A stretch of 37,939 nt of DNA, taken from positions 1 to 37,939 of the IMG/VR virus record IMGVR_UViG_3300024520_000217. One strand, given 5' to 3'. The notes below the pieces were generated by a model. The model saw only the letters and a list, made by a program, of their open reading frames with translations. It was not told the DNA's origin and made no database searches. The translations under genes and the position numbers were made by a program. The DNA comes from a virus. Shown here in pieces: positions 31,788 to 37,939 of the stretch; position 1 is the first letter of the stretch; each line of letters opens with the position of its first letter.

Positions 31788-32212
31788 CGGTTCGACGTAA
31801 TCTCAAGCAGGGGGTTCTCAATCTGCAGGAGCATTGCGTCGATGCGTGCGAGGGTCGAGGTTGAGCTCGTGACGCCTACGACTCCTCCGATGTTCGCAAT
31901 TGAATTGCCCACGGCAATGCAGCCTTCAACCTCGAGGGCGAAGTTCGCAGGGTGGATGAGACAGCCGAACCGTGGCATGTTCTCAAACTCGTACAGCGAT
32001 ACACTGTCTCCGATGATTGCCCATGACGCCGGATGCGCCTCGCTATCGTGCCGCTTCAGGTGGTACATGCCGGTGGGGATGCAGCTCTCGTTTGGCCTGT
32101 TGTGAGCCCACGGCCGTTCAACCGTGAAGAAGATGTCGCCCCAGATATAGAGCCTACCCCATGTGGCGTACACGTCGTGTCCGAATCTCTCGAGCCTGAC
32201 TATTTGAGTCAT
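31784..32212 (-). CDS. DUF5675-like protein, possible cell-wall enzyme
   Basis: The 142-residue product has the family pattern TVERPWAHNRPNESCIPTGMYHLKRH and LIHPANFALEVEGCIAVG. The His87 ... Gly97-Cys98 arrangement recalls the catalytic His ... Gly-Cys of L,D-transpeptidase-like folds, though this link is my inference. It adjoins the lysis cassette, and no standard endolysin is visible in the window, so it is a candidate for the missing wall-cutting activity. It is the last gene of a leftward operon. Confidence 0.7.
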   Translation of the reverse strand: MTQIVRLERFGHDVYATWGRLYIWGDIFFTVERPWAHNRPNESCIPTGMYHLKRHDSEAHPASWAIIGDSVSLYEFENMPRFGCLIHPANFALEVEGCIAVGNSIANIGGVVGVTSSTSTLARIDAMLLQIENPLLEITSNR

Positions 32213-32493
32213 AGTCCCTCCTGCCCTGCCGGTTCCAACCGATACTCATACAATCCGCCGTTGACATGACGCCGAGAGACTTCCCACTTCCCGAACCGCA
32301 CCTTCCGTAGATTGCGGAGTTGAGCGGAGGCACTCGCTTCAGGAGCCCCGGTGGCTGCCGCTATCTGAGCCAGCGTATGCCACTGCCAATCAGTCATGAA
32401 CTGGTGCACCCGCAGAATCTGCCCGGTCAGTCTCGCCACGTCCCGCGTGTGAACGTAGTCGTCTCCATCGAACCGCAGTTCTTCTTGAGTCAT
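32209..32493 (-). CDS. Winged-helix DNA-binding protein
   Basis: The ATG at 32493 follows GAGGAGGGGGAG. The 94-residue product has the phage winged-helix pattern: RVHQFMTDWQWHTLAQIAAATGAPEASASAQLRNLRKVRFG, then VSRRHVNGGLYEYRL. The helix-turn-helix sits near residues 38-62 and a beta wing follows. It is probably a transcription or replication regulator. It is coupled by ATGA on both sides within the operon. Confidence 0.7.
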   Translation of the reverse strand: MTQEELRFDGDDYVHTRDVARLTGQILRVHQFMTDWQWHTLAQIAAATGAPEASASAQLRNLRKVRFGKWEVSRRHVNGGLYEYRLEPAGQEGL

Positions 32494-32702
32494 CTCCCCC
32501 TCCTCATAGCGGCCAACCCCACCGCCCCCACCACAAGCGACAGCGCAAGGCTTGGCTCGGGCACAGTCAGCACGCCACTCTGCCACGCGCCCACCTGCGA
32601 GTCGCTTGCCGTGCTGTAGGTGACGGTGGTCTCGCATTCCGTGTGAACGTGCAGTTCTCCCACGCACTCGGCGCCCGGCAAGTCGATGCGGTAGCGGGGC
32701 AT
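32490..32702 (-). CDS. 70-residue protein with PEP-CTERM sorting tail
   Basis: The ATG at 32702 overlaps the previous stop (TGATG) with AGAGGG upstream. The first 46 residues look beta-rich with two Cys and two His (HVHTEC). The end is a near-perfect PEP-CTERM signal: VPEP at 47-50, a hydrophobic helix, then a basic RRGR at the very end. In bacteria such tails are cut by exosortase while proteins are exported to the surface. No N-terminal signal peptide is visible, so export is unclear. A phage-borne sorting tail is unusual. Confidence 0.65.
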   Translation of the reverse strand: MPRYRIDLPGAECVGELHVHTECETTVTYSTASDSQVGAWQSGVLTVPEPSLALSLVVGAVGLAAMRRGR

Positions 32703-32845
32703 CAATGCACCCTCTCTTCTTTGACGCGGCAATCCTTTCGCCGGCAGAGACGAGCGTAATTGCCGATGTGTCGATAAGGCCACCCGTACCAAGGCGACCA
32801 GCGGTGCCTGCCACGAGAGCACAACCACCGGCCCATGCGCCCCAT
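32702..32845 (-). CDS. 47-residue basic Trp/Cys protein
   Basis: The ATG overlaps the upstream stop (TGATG) and the TGA overlaps the next ATG, with GGGGGGAG before the start. The product is rich in Trp, Arg and Cys (MGRMGRWLCSRGRHRWSPWY) and contains IGNYARLCRRKDCR. It may bind nucleic acid or zinc. The exact double coupling is the main evidence. Confidence 0.55.
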   Translation of the reverse strand: MGRMGRWLCSRGRHRWSPWYGWPYRHIGNYARLCRRKDCRVKEERVH

Positions 32846-33714
32846 CACTCCCCCCGCGCCGCGTCGATGGCTGGTTCGCCGGGGCGACCCGGATGGTTCA
32901 CGTTGTCCGCAATCATCATTGCGTAGTTCGCGAGGTTCACCGCCGCTCGCGTTACGCTCCAGCAGCGTTCGCCTCGGTCAGGTTCTTCAAGGTTGTCATA
33001 GAGTTTGTCGCGCTGCCTATCCATGAGCGCAGCAAGGTCACTTGCTAGCATCCCAGACCAATGCGACTTGCCGTCATTTCGCTTCAGCACCAGCTCCATT
33101 TCTACGACGAATTCCTGAAGCGGGTGTCTCAGTTCATTCCACCTCGCCACGTCCGCCTCCGCCTCACGCACACGCTCCTCTCCGGCGGCGAGGCGGCTTG
33201 TCTCTGGACTCGGTGCCTCTTCCTGCGAGTCGCAAATACACTCGCCCTCGCAGCGCGAGCACTCCCGCACCCTCTCCGGTGCTGTAAGTGGCTTTTGTAG
33301 TACAGCCGGATCCAAGACACTTAACTTGTCTATCTCCCTACGTGCTTCGTCACCTAACTGCCGACCATCCTCGAGAGGCTTAACGAGGTTCGGCGCGGTG
33401 GATGCGTTGAGGGCTCGGAGGCGAGCGATTTCGGTGGTGAGTGTTTGCACGGCCCCGTAGGTGACAGACTCCCTGACCCTCTTGAGTGCTGCCTTGGCTT
33501 CAAGCATTGCAGGCACCCACGCACGCTCATCGTCCGGGTGGTTGGGTGGGCCTACCTCGTCAATCCACTGCTGCTGCTGCTTCAGCCCCTCCACCTCCGC
33601 CTCCCGCTCGGCGAGCTGGGCTTCGAGTTGAGCAACAGCCTCAACCATGTGCTGCTTGGACACACGTTGCCCTTGGTGGTCGTAGAACTTCCCGTGCCGC
33701 AGTTCGATTCCCAT
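32845..33714 (-). CDS. Hypothetical phage protein with coiled coil and conserved C-terminal domain
   Basis: The start at 33714 overlaps the upstream stop (TGATG); the longer frame was rejected. The 289-residue product has a coiled coil (residues about 22-52, LEAQLAEREAEVEGLKQQQQ), a Cys cluster CSRCEGECICD near the middle, and a C-terminal helix ending AAVNLANYAMMIADNV, a pattern often seen in phage hypothetical proteins. Its place after the recombination ATPase suggests a DNA-metabolism link, which is unproven. Confidence 0.65.
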   Translation of the reverse strand: MGIELRHGKFYDHQGQRVSKQHMVEAVAQLEAQLAEREAEVEGLKQQQQWIDEVGPPNHPDDERAWVPAMLEAKAALKRVRESVTYGAVQTLTTEIARLRALNASTAPNLVKPLEDGRQLGDEARREIDKLSVLDPAVLQKPLTAPERVRECSRCEGECICDSQEEAPSPETSRLAAGEERVREAEADVARWNELRHPLQEFVVEMELVLKRNDGKSHWSGMLASDLAALMDRQRDKLYDNLEEPDRGERCWSVTRAAVNLANYAMMIADNVNHPGRPGEPAIDAARGE

Positions 33715-34760
33715 CACTCGCTCTCCCCGACTTCCCAGATGCCCTCGCGGTTCTGGTGGTTGTCGTGCGGTCCTTCGATTACGCACTTGGCCCCGGTGGC
33801 GTCTTCGGCGGGGCAGGGGATGTGCTCAGGTGTTGAGTTGACAACGCGCTCCCTCGCCTGAATCACCGCAGCCTTGAGCTTCTGCGTCTCCGATGCAGTC
33901 CACTTGCGCTTGCCGAACCTTGCGCGCACAGCCTCAACCTCGTCGGTAGACTCACACTTGCCGAATTCGACCACCGCTGCCTCAAGATCGGGGCTATCCT
34001 TCCCATCCCCCTCCGCCCACTTCGCCAAAGCCTCGCCGGTATCCTCGGAGAGCGGACCTTTGTTCTTGAACACACCCTCTAGGTGCTCTGGCAGCTTCAA
34101 CATTATCTTCTCACCCGGCTCGTTCGGTGCCCAATTCGGCACTCCGTTAGACCGGGGATACAGAAGACAGTTCACCGTCATCTCGTAGACGAACTCGTCA
34201 CCACTGATAGGCTGCCAGCCGAGGCTGATGGGGTCTTCGCCCTTCACGATCTTGATTTTTTCCTTGGCCCTGAAGCAGAAGATGGCGTTCACGCCGAGCC
34301 GCAGAACCTCATTGATGAGCTTGCGACGCTGCGCCTTTGGCTTTATCCATGCGGAGAACTTCACCCTCTGGCGCTTCGCGTAGTCGCTCCCTGCCATCCG
34401 GTCAAGTTCGGCTTCATGTGTCTCGAGAAAACCACCGGGGCCTTCGTGCTCGTGACTGGCAGAGTCAATAACAAGTACGCCAGCCTTCTTTTTCACGCAA
34501 TGCTCGATCGCTGCCATGTAATCGAGCGACGAGAACGGCGCCCCCATTTCGATGTGACGGAACTCATGCTCATCAGCGTAGTGGAGCGCGCGTCGGGCCT
34601 CAGTGTCAATCACGAACACCTCGCCGCCCGTGACCCTCACCATTCCTTCAGCCAACCGCAGAGCACTCTTCGTCTTACCCGAACCACTCGGCCCCACCAG
34701 CCCCACCAGCATCGGCACTCGCTCTCTTGTGGCGAACTTGTCTTCAAACGTGCGGGTCAT
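33714..34760 (-). CDS. RecA-like P-loop ATPase, Sak4-type annealing protein
   Basis: The ATG at 34760 follows GGTAGGAAG. The 348-residue protein has Walker A GPSGSGKT (23-30), IDTEARRALHYADE (about 51-64) and Walker B GVLVID (94-99), with the compact phage AAA_24/Sak4 architecture. Such proteins help pair single DNA strands in phage recombination. A C-terminal extension carries CPAEDATGAKC and a His-rich end, possibly a zinc site. It sits with a RecE/Cas4-like nuclease two genes upstream, a classical exonuclease-annealer partnership. Confidence 0.8.
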   Translation of the reverse strand: MTRTFEDKFATRERVPMLVGLVGPSGSGKTKSALRLAEGMVRVTGGEVFVIDTEARRALHYADEHEFRHIEMGAPFSSLDYMAAIEHCVKKKAGVLVIDSASHEHEGPGGFLETHEAELDRMAGSDYAKRQRVKFSAWIKPKAQRRKLINEVLRLGVNAIFCFRAKEKIKIVKGEDPISLGWQPISGDEFVYEMTVNCLLYPRSNGVPNWAPNEPGEKIMLKLPEHLEGVFKNKGPLSEDTGEALAKWAEGDGKDSPDLEAAVVEFGKCESTDEVEAVRARFGKRKWTASETQKLKAAVIQARERVVNSTPEHIPCPAEDATGAKCVIEGPHDNHQNREGIWEVGESE

Positions 34761-34764
34761 CTTC

Positions 34765-35184
34765 CTACCCCCAAAGGCTTGACAGCAGCCAAGCCCCTCG
34801 CTGGTCGTCATTCATCTCAATCCCGCTATCGGCGCAGAACTTCAGTATCGCGGCGTCATCTAACGGCGTAAGTTCGACTTCGATCGCCGTTGGGTACCCA
34901 CGGGATGCGCTCTTGGAAGTCCCTGGCAGCGCTAGGATATACATCGGGTAATCGAAGCTGCAGTGAAGTACGCACTCAACGGGTGCTGGGTGCTCCTTGT
35001 CGAACTCCCGCCGCCTAGCAAAGAACGTCTCATCTCCATCGGACCATTGCTGCGTCCAGCCTCGCTGCTCCCGCCACCAATCCTCAAACTCGTATTCGTC
35101 GTCGTCATCACGAGTCCACGGAAACATAAACTCCTCTTCAAACGCGATGCCGAAGCACAGTTGCCCGTCAGTTGAAACTCCCAT
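34765..35184 (-). CDS. Hypothetical acidic phage protein
   Basis: The 139-residue product begins MGVSTDGQLCFGIAFEEEF with a stretch of Asp/Glu and EDWWREQRGW, a pattern common in uncharacterised phage proteins found beside recombination genes. The strands FDYPMYILALPG and a C-terminal helix follow. Its ATG abuts the stop of the nuclease gene. The function is unknown; a helper of the nuclease or ATPase is possible. Confidence 0.65.
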   Translation of the reverse strand: MGVSTDGQLCFGIAFEEEFMFPWTRDDDDEYEFEDWWREQRGWTQQWSDGDETFFARRREFDKEHPAPVECVLHCSFDYPMYILALPGTSKSASRGYPTAIEVELTPLDDAAILKFCADSGIEMNDDQRGAWLLSSLWG

Positions 35185-36003
35185 TTACTTCAAAGCCTCC
35201 AATTCGATTTCCTGGCTGAGCATCCAGCCGGGCGGATGGACGGCCACACATCCCTCTACGGGACCGGGCCAGTGTTTGCGGTCGGTCCCTTTCGCGAGGC
35301 ACTCTGCCCATGTGTCTACGGCTCGCTGCCATCGGAGTACCGAGAGTTCCTGAAATTCGCCGGACAGGTATACGGGCGTCACGGAGTACGGCTCACGGGT
35401 CTGCACGAACACAAAGCGCATTGTGGTCCGCTCCATCTCGTACCCGTGAATCGCGCAGATGGCGTGCCGGTAGGCTGTGTCCTGCAACAGCGCGTGACTT
35501 CTCGCGATGAGCATTGATGCCATGTGCTCGGTGGTGCAGGTCTCTCCCGTCTTCAGGTCGTCAATCACAGTCTCGATTCTGTGGTCGATGTAGCCTGAGC
35601 ACGGAACCGGAGCGCCACTCGTAGAGAATTCGTCCCACTCAATCCGCTCCTCCACTTTGCCGTCAAGGAACACGCCGAAGTCTGCAAGTTGGTTCTTGAT
35701 GCGCTTCATGCCGACCTGCATCGCCTCCCACTTGTGCGCGACCATCGGGATCTTGCCGTCATGCTCGGCGCGGTCTCGTGCCTCCCGTGCGTCCTTCGTG
35801 CGAAAATCCTTGAAGTCCAGCACCTCAATCCCAGCGCCATCTTCTAGTAGCGCGGCGTGCCACAATCGCCCCTCACGCTGCGAATCGGTCGCCTTGACCT
35901 TGTGGTTGCCAAGCAACCGATGTGCCGACCACGCGCTCAGCGGACACTCGTCCAGCAGTTTCTGCGCGATGCTCGGTGACAGTCTCGGTGTTTCGCCCAT
36001 CAT
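35185..36003 (-). CDS. PD-(D/E)XK exonuclease, RecE/Cas4-like
   Basis: The 272-residue product has the RecB-nuclease family motifs: GRLWHAALLE (45-54), the catalytic core GYID (Asp140), VIDDLKTG (Asp149, Lys151), and the LLQDTAYRHA motif (Gln174, Tyr178). It is probably a 5'-3' DNA exonuclease that makes single strands for the annealing ATPase. Two ATG codons in tandem (36003 and 36000) follow GAGGGGGA; the second has better spacing. A strongly structured leader lies before it. Confidence 0.85.
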   Translation of the reverse strand: MMGETPRLSPSIAQKLLDECPLSAWSAHRLLGNHKVKATDSQREGRLWHAALLEDGAGIEVLDFKDFRTKDAREARDRAEHDGKIPMVAHKWEAMQVGMKRIKNQLADFGVFLDGKVEERIEWDEFSTSGAPVPCSGYIDHRIETVIDDLKTGETCTTEHMASMLIARSHALLQDTAYRHAICAIHGYEMERTTMRFVFVQTREPYSVTPVYLSGEFQELSVLRWQRAVDTWAECLAKGTDRKHWPGPVEGCVAVHPPGWMLSQEIELEALK

Positions 36004-36227
36004 TCCCCCTCATTGCCCGCCCCAGGCACGAACCCAGGACGGGCTGCCCGGATTTCCGGCGAACTGCGGCTAGGGTCGAGTCTGACCGCAGTGAAATCGT
36101 GACCGGCTCCCAGCCACGTATCTCTGTACGCACCCTGAGAGCCGGTTGCTCCTCTATGGAGCACTCTCCAGCCCCTCACTCACAAGACCCCCAGTATTGA
36201 TCCCGTTAGGGGAGTGGGCTGGGGAAT
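36004..36227 (-). ncRNA. Stem-rich intergenic RNA before exonuclease gene
   Basis: The gap holds many inverted repeats: 36015-36044 (12 pairs including G-U pairs that exist only in minus-strand RNA), 36048-36059 (CCGG/CCGG), 36063-36092 (ACTGCGG/CCGCAGT), 36102-36146 (ACCGGCTC/GAGCCGGT), 36147-36163 (TGCTCC/GGAGCA) and CCAGCCC near 36168 with GGGCTGG near 36217. This density suggests a folded leader or small RNA. A GTG-start frame (36133-35873) and a 25-codon frame (36231-36154) also cross it; I judge both weak. Confidence 0.45.
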
Positions 36228-36647
36228 TCATTTCGGCTCCAGTGGCAGTGACCACATATGGGATCGCATGGGGCAAGACACTGTGCAATTCTCATCGGTC
36301 GCGAAGTCCATGGCGTCCCACATGCTGATAGGCTCCAACTCCAGCATCTCAATCACAAGCCGCAGTAGGTCCACTGTGGAGGTGGCGGAGCGGCTTGCGT
36401 AACCGCCAACAAGATCACTGAGCGCGAACGTCTTCTTGCCGTCCGCGTCGTGCGCGACCCGAATGGCCAGATAGCGCGGCTCTTCCTTCTCAGGCTTCGG
36501 CTTATCCCACGTCACGGTGGGGTCCGCGGTGAGCTGGACAACGGTTGGCGCGTTCATGCCCGGTGCGTCCTCGGTCTCAACTTCCTCCCCCCAAGCACAC
36601 CCGCAGCACATCATGAATATCGTGGTTGTTGCTAGTAGTTGTCTCAC
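36228..36647 (-). CDS. Secreted or lipoprotein-like hypothetical protein
   Basis: The gene starts with GTG after AGGAGGAGACACC, overlapping the upstream stop (GTGA). The 139-residue product has an N-terminal hydrophobic segment MRQLLATTTIFMMCCGCAWG, a signal peptide that may end at a Cys. The mature part is acidic and mixed, with DLLRLVIEMLELEPI and two late Cys. It is probably exported. The family is not recognised. Confidence 0.6.
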   Translation of the reverse strand: MRQLLATTTIFMMCCGCAWGEEVETEDAPGMNAPTVVQLTADPTVTWDKPKPEKEEPRYLAIRVAHDADGKKTFALSDLVGGYASRSATSTVDLLRLVIEMLELEPISMWDAMDFATDENCTVSCPMRSHMWSLPLEPK

Positions 36648-36859
36648 GGTGTCTCCTCCTTGAATGCGTCAGCGAAGCACTCCATCAGAAATATCGACAA
36701 GGTTGTTTCGTTGTCCTCTGAGAACTCCCTGCTGCAAGCCTCCACGAGAAGCCTCATCGCCTCGGATATGTTCGCCCGATGAGAAGGGCCTTGCACGACG
36801 ATGCGAACAAAGACGTGGCACAGCATCCAGCGGTGCACCTTGCCGATGTTGTTCCTCAC
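36644..36859 (-). CDS. Hypothetical 71-residue protein
   Basis: The GTG at 36859 was chosen because it overlaps the upstream stop (GTGA) and follows GGAGACACC. The product is helical with several Cys, His and Phe (HRWMLCHVFVRIVVQG) and ends ADAFKEETP. The same 15-base junction (stop, start and ribosome site) is found at the next gene border. The function is unknown. Confidence 0.55.
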   Translation of the reverse strand: MRNNIGKVHRWMLCHVFVRIVVQGPSHRANISEAMRLLVEACSREFSEDNETTLSIFLMECFADAFKEETP

Positions 36860-37020
36860 GGTGTCTCCTTTATCACATAGTCCAACCCGCAAGCGAACAA
36901 GTACAGCAGGCAGAACACGACGGTCAAAAACACCACGGTCTTCGCGTAGTACTGCTCCCGGCGCGCCTCAAACTCGTGGATGCGGGGTGGCATCTTGGGG
37001 ATTGTGTTGCGGGTGGTCAT
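36856..37020 (-). CDS. 54-residue single-pass membrane protein
   Basis: The ATG overlaps the upstream stop (ATGA). A basic N-terminal half (MTTRNTIPKMPPRIHEFEARREQYY) leads into one membrane helix (about residues 28-45, VVFLTVVFCLLYLFACGL) and a short DYVIKETP end. The membrane helix probably has its basic side inside. The role is unknown. Confidence 0.6.
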   Translation of the reverse strand: MTTRNTIPKMPPRIHEFEARREQYYAKTVVFLTVVFCLLYLFACGLDYVIKETP

Positions 37021-37433
37021 CGCTCCATCTCCTTCATGAGAATCTTGCGGCAATCCACTGCCATGGTGTCCAAAGCGACGATTGCGGCCATCCGATGCCC
37101 CGCGTCCCAATCCTCGAGGGCGTGCACCACGATATCTCGAGCGATCATGATGATGGCGATATTGGCATCTGCAGACCCACGTCGCCTCTCAATCCATAGC
37201 GACAAACACGACGGGTCACACCAGACGCGCCGTTCTGGGTCGGGCCACGAGTGCCACTCCGTCAACTGCTGAGTGCCCTCGGGCAAGTAGAACCCCTCCG
37301 CGCCACAATGCAAGCACTTGACTGTGCAGGCAGGACAGGGGACCGTTTCTGGCGGGACCCTATGGTGATTCGACTCAGGGTCAAACCACTCAACCGTTCG
37401 GTCGTTGTCGCAGAGGGTGCAGTGCTTGGGCAT
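37017..37433 (-). CDS. Zinc-finger-type hypothetical protein
   Basis: The start at 37433 overlaps the TAA of the upstream gene (TAATG). The 138-residue product carries CTLC, then CPAC-TVK-CLHC and a later CDPSC, enough ligands for two zinc sites in the first 80 residues. The C-terminal half is helical (AGHRMAAIVALDTMAVDCRKILM). It probably binds nucleic acid or protein. The family is not recognised. Confidence 0.6.
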   Translation of the reverse strand: MPKHCTLCDNDRTVEWFDPESNHHRVPPETVPCPACTVKCLHCGAEGFYLPEGTQQLTEWHSWPDPERRVWCDPSCLSLWIERRRGSADANIAIIMIARDIVVHALEDWDAGHRMAAIVALDTMAVDCRKILMKEMER

Positions 37434-37648
37434 TAGAAGTTCTCCGTCCTGCACGTAGAAATCACCCCGGTTCTGCGATCATAACGGCAGAACTCATCCT
37501 CTGGTTTGTTTGAGCAGTGCACAACCTTGTAGTGAATTGAACCGTCGTCACAGAACGCCAACTCCAAGGACGACTCACCATCCACCCAAGTAGCCACAAT
37601 GCTGTCATCGTTGCGAACCACGTCGCCTATGCGTAGCGTGAAGCCCAT
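37433..37648 (-). CDS. Hypothetical 71-residue beta-rich protein
   Basis: The ATG at 37648 overlaps the upstream stop (TGATG) behind AGGAG; a GTG one codon earlier is the alternative. The product reads as a small beta barrel (FTLRIGDVVRNDDSIVATWV, LELAFCDDGSIHYKVV) with four Cys in total. The function is unknown. Confidence 0.55.
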   Translation of the reverse strand: MGFTLRIGDVVRNDDSIVATWVDGESSLELAFCDDGSIHYKVVHCSNKPEDEFCRYDRRTGVISTCRTENF

Positions 37649-37752
37649 CACCCACTCCTCTCAATCAACCCGCGCGGCACCCACCCACCTTCACTGCTCG
37701 GCATCCCAACCAGCCACCGTTCGGGTGTTGTCGCAGGGGCTGCAGTATTCAT
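37648..37752 (-). CDS. 34-residue mini-protein
   Basis: The gene is coupled on both sides (ATGA at its start, TGATG at its end). The peptide begins MNTAAPATTPERWLVGMPS and ends GLIERSG. The exact overlaps are the evidence. The function is unknown. Confidence 0.5.
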   Translation of the reverse strand: MNTAAPATTPERWLVGMPSSEGGWVPRGLIERSG

Positions 37753-37939
37753 GGCTGGGGGCTCTCTTCTACCGACTGCTCGCAATTGTCCCACTCAAGG
37801 CCGAGCGTTTCGGCCAGGTGGCGGGATTGCCAGTTGCGTTCCGCCGACCCCGCCGACCCCGCCGACCCCGCCGACCCCGCCGACCCCGCCGGCCCCGCCG
37901 CCGCCGCCGCCCCCCCCCCCCCCCACGCCGACCCCGCCC
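37749..37939 (-). CDS. Partial protein with Gly-Ser-Ala repeat linker
   Basis: The minus-strand frame runs in from the contig edge and ends with a TGA overlapping the next ATG. The reliable end reads ERNWQSRHLAETLGLEWDN and then an acidic tail. Upstream of it, a 9-base repeat encodes repeated Gly-Ser-Ala, probably a flexible linker, before the sequence dissolves into C-runs that are likely read errors. The N-terminus is missing and the family unknown. Confidence 0.5.
   Translation of the reverse strand, partial: AGSAWGGGGAAAAAGPAGSAGSAGSAGSAGSAERNWQSRHLAETLGLEWDNCEQSVEESPQP
37842..37939. repeat. 9-base tandem repeat and homopolymer at contig end
   Basis: CCGACCCCG-type 9-base units repeat about six times, then change into CCG units and a run of about 17 C, followed by the 9-base unit again. 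The first copies are in frame with the partial minus-strand gene. The long homopolymer is probably a sequencing or assembly artefact. Confidence 0.85.

Noticed and set aside
36010-36090. Possible minus-strand tRNA around GGGTTCGTG
   Set aside because: The loop lacks the invariant A of tRNA T-loops, and the flanks form one continuous 12-pair hairpin instead.
35873-36133. GTG-start minus frame through the structured gap into the nuclease gene
   Set aside because: It lacks a ribosome site and overlaps the nuclease start by 131 bases; the stems give a better explanation of the gap.
36154-36231. 25-codon minus frame coupled by ATGA to the previous gene
   Set aside because: The coupling is exact but the peptide is short and plain, and the region is dominated by inverted repeats.
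1-37939. CRISPR array, insertion sequence or integrase
   Set aside because: I saw no regularly spaced repeats with unique spacers, no transposase and no tyrosine or serine recombinase in any frame.

Overview
This window is most of the genome of a short-tailed (podovirus-like) double-stranded DNA phage, probably marine. No bacterial housekeeping gene is present. Genes are packed tightly, with ATGA, GTGA and TGATG stop/start overlaps and strong purine-rich ribosome binding sites. The structural block runs in classic order: small terminase, large terminase, two tiny connector-type proteins, portal, Bbp19-like protein, scaffold, decoration, capsid, two tail-tube proteins, four internal virion/ejection proteins and a T7-type tail fibre. 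The window is incomplete: no DNA polymerase, helicase, primase, phage RNA polymerase, integrase or repressor is seen. Both ends stop inside in-frame tandem repeats (Pro-Thr codons on the left, Gly-Ser-Ala codons on the right), followed on the right by a homopolymer run, so the ends look like assembly breaks.

Layout. 1-3611 (+): end of a possible replication protein, a possible helicase-loader-like protein, several zinc-type mini-proteins, a RusA resolvase and a SLOG/DUF2493 protein. 3612-4347: control region with dyads and one small minus-strand gene. 4348-7210 (+): accessory mini-genes, a good terminator at 4768, and a gene-poor stretch (6460-7015) with a tRNA-like RNA fold and a long hairpin. 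7214-8015 (-): three membrane/coiled-coil genes. 8144-26701 (+): packaging, head, tail and ejection genes. 26712-30788 (+): four consecutive genes whose products all begin with Sec-type signal peptides, the last being a complete arylsulfatase-like enzyme. 30797-31787 (+): small membrane, lipoprotein-like and coiled-coil proteins that look like a lysis cassette. 31784-36003 (-): one compact operon with a DUF5675 protein, a winged-helix protein, a mini-protein ending in a PEP-CTERM sorting tail, a RecA-like P-loop ATPase and a RecE/Cas4-like nuclease. 36228-37939 (-): further small genes.

The most unusual content is the secreted sulfatase module next to the tail fibre, the phage-encoded PEP-CTERM tail, and several strongly structured intergenic RNAs: two look-alike hairpins before the capsid gene, a second matched pair after it, and a 200-base run of stems before the recombination nuclease. 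Sulfatases and exosortase/PEP-CTERM systems are both abundant in the Planctomycetota-Verrucomicrobiota-Lentisphaerota group, so such a host is a reasonable guess but unproven.

How the genes probably work together: the left arm and the minus-strand right operon handle DNA replication and recombination (RusA, annealing ATPase, exonuclease). The centre builds the virion, with hairpins around the capsid gene probably setting its dose. The secreted module may act on sulfated host-surface or matrix polysaccharide. The membrane cassette probably opens the cell.
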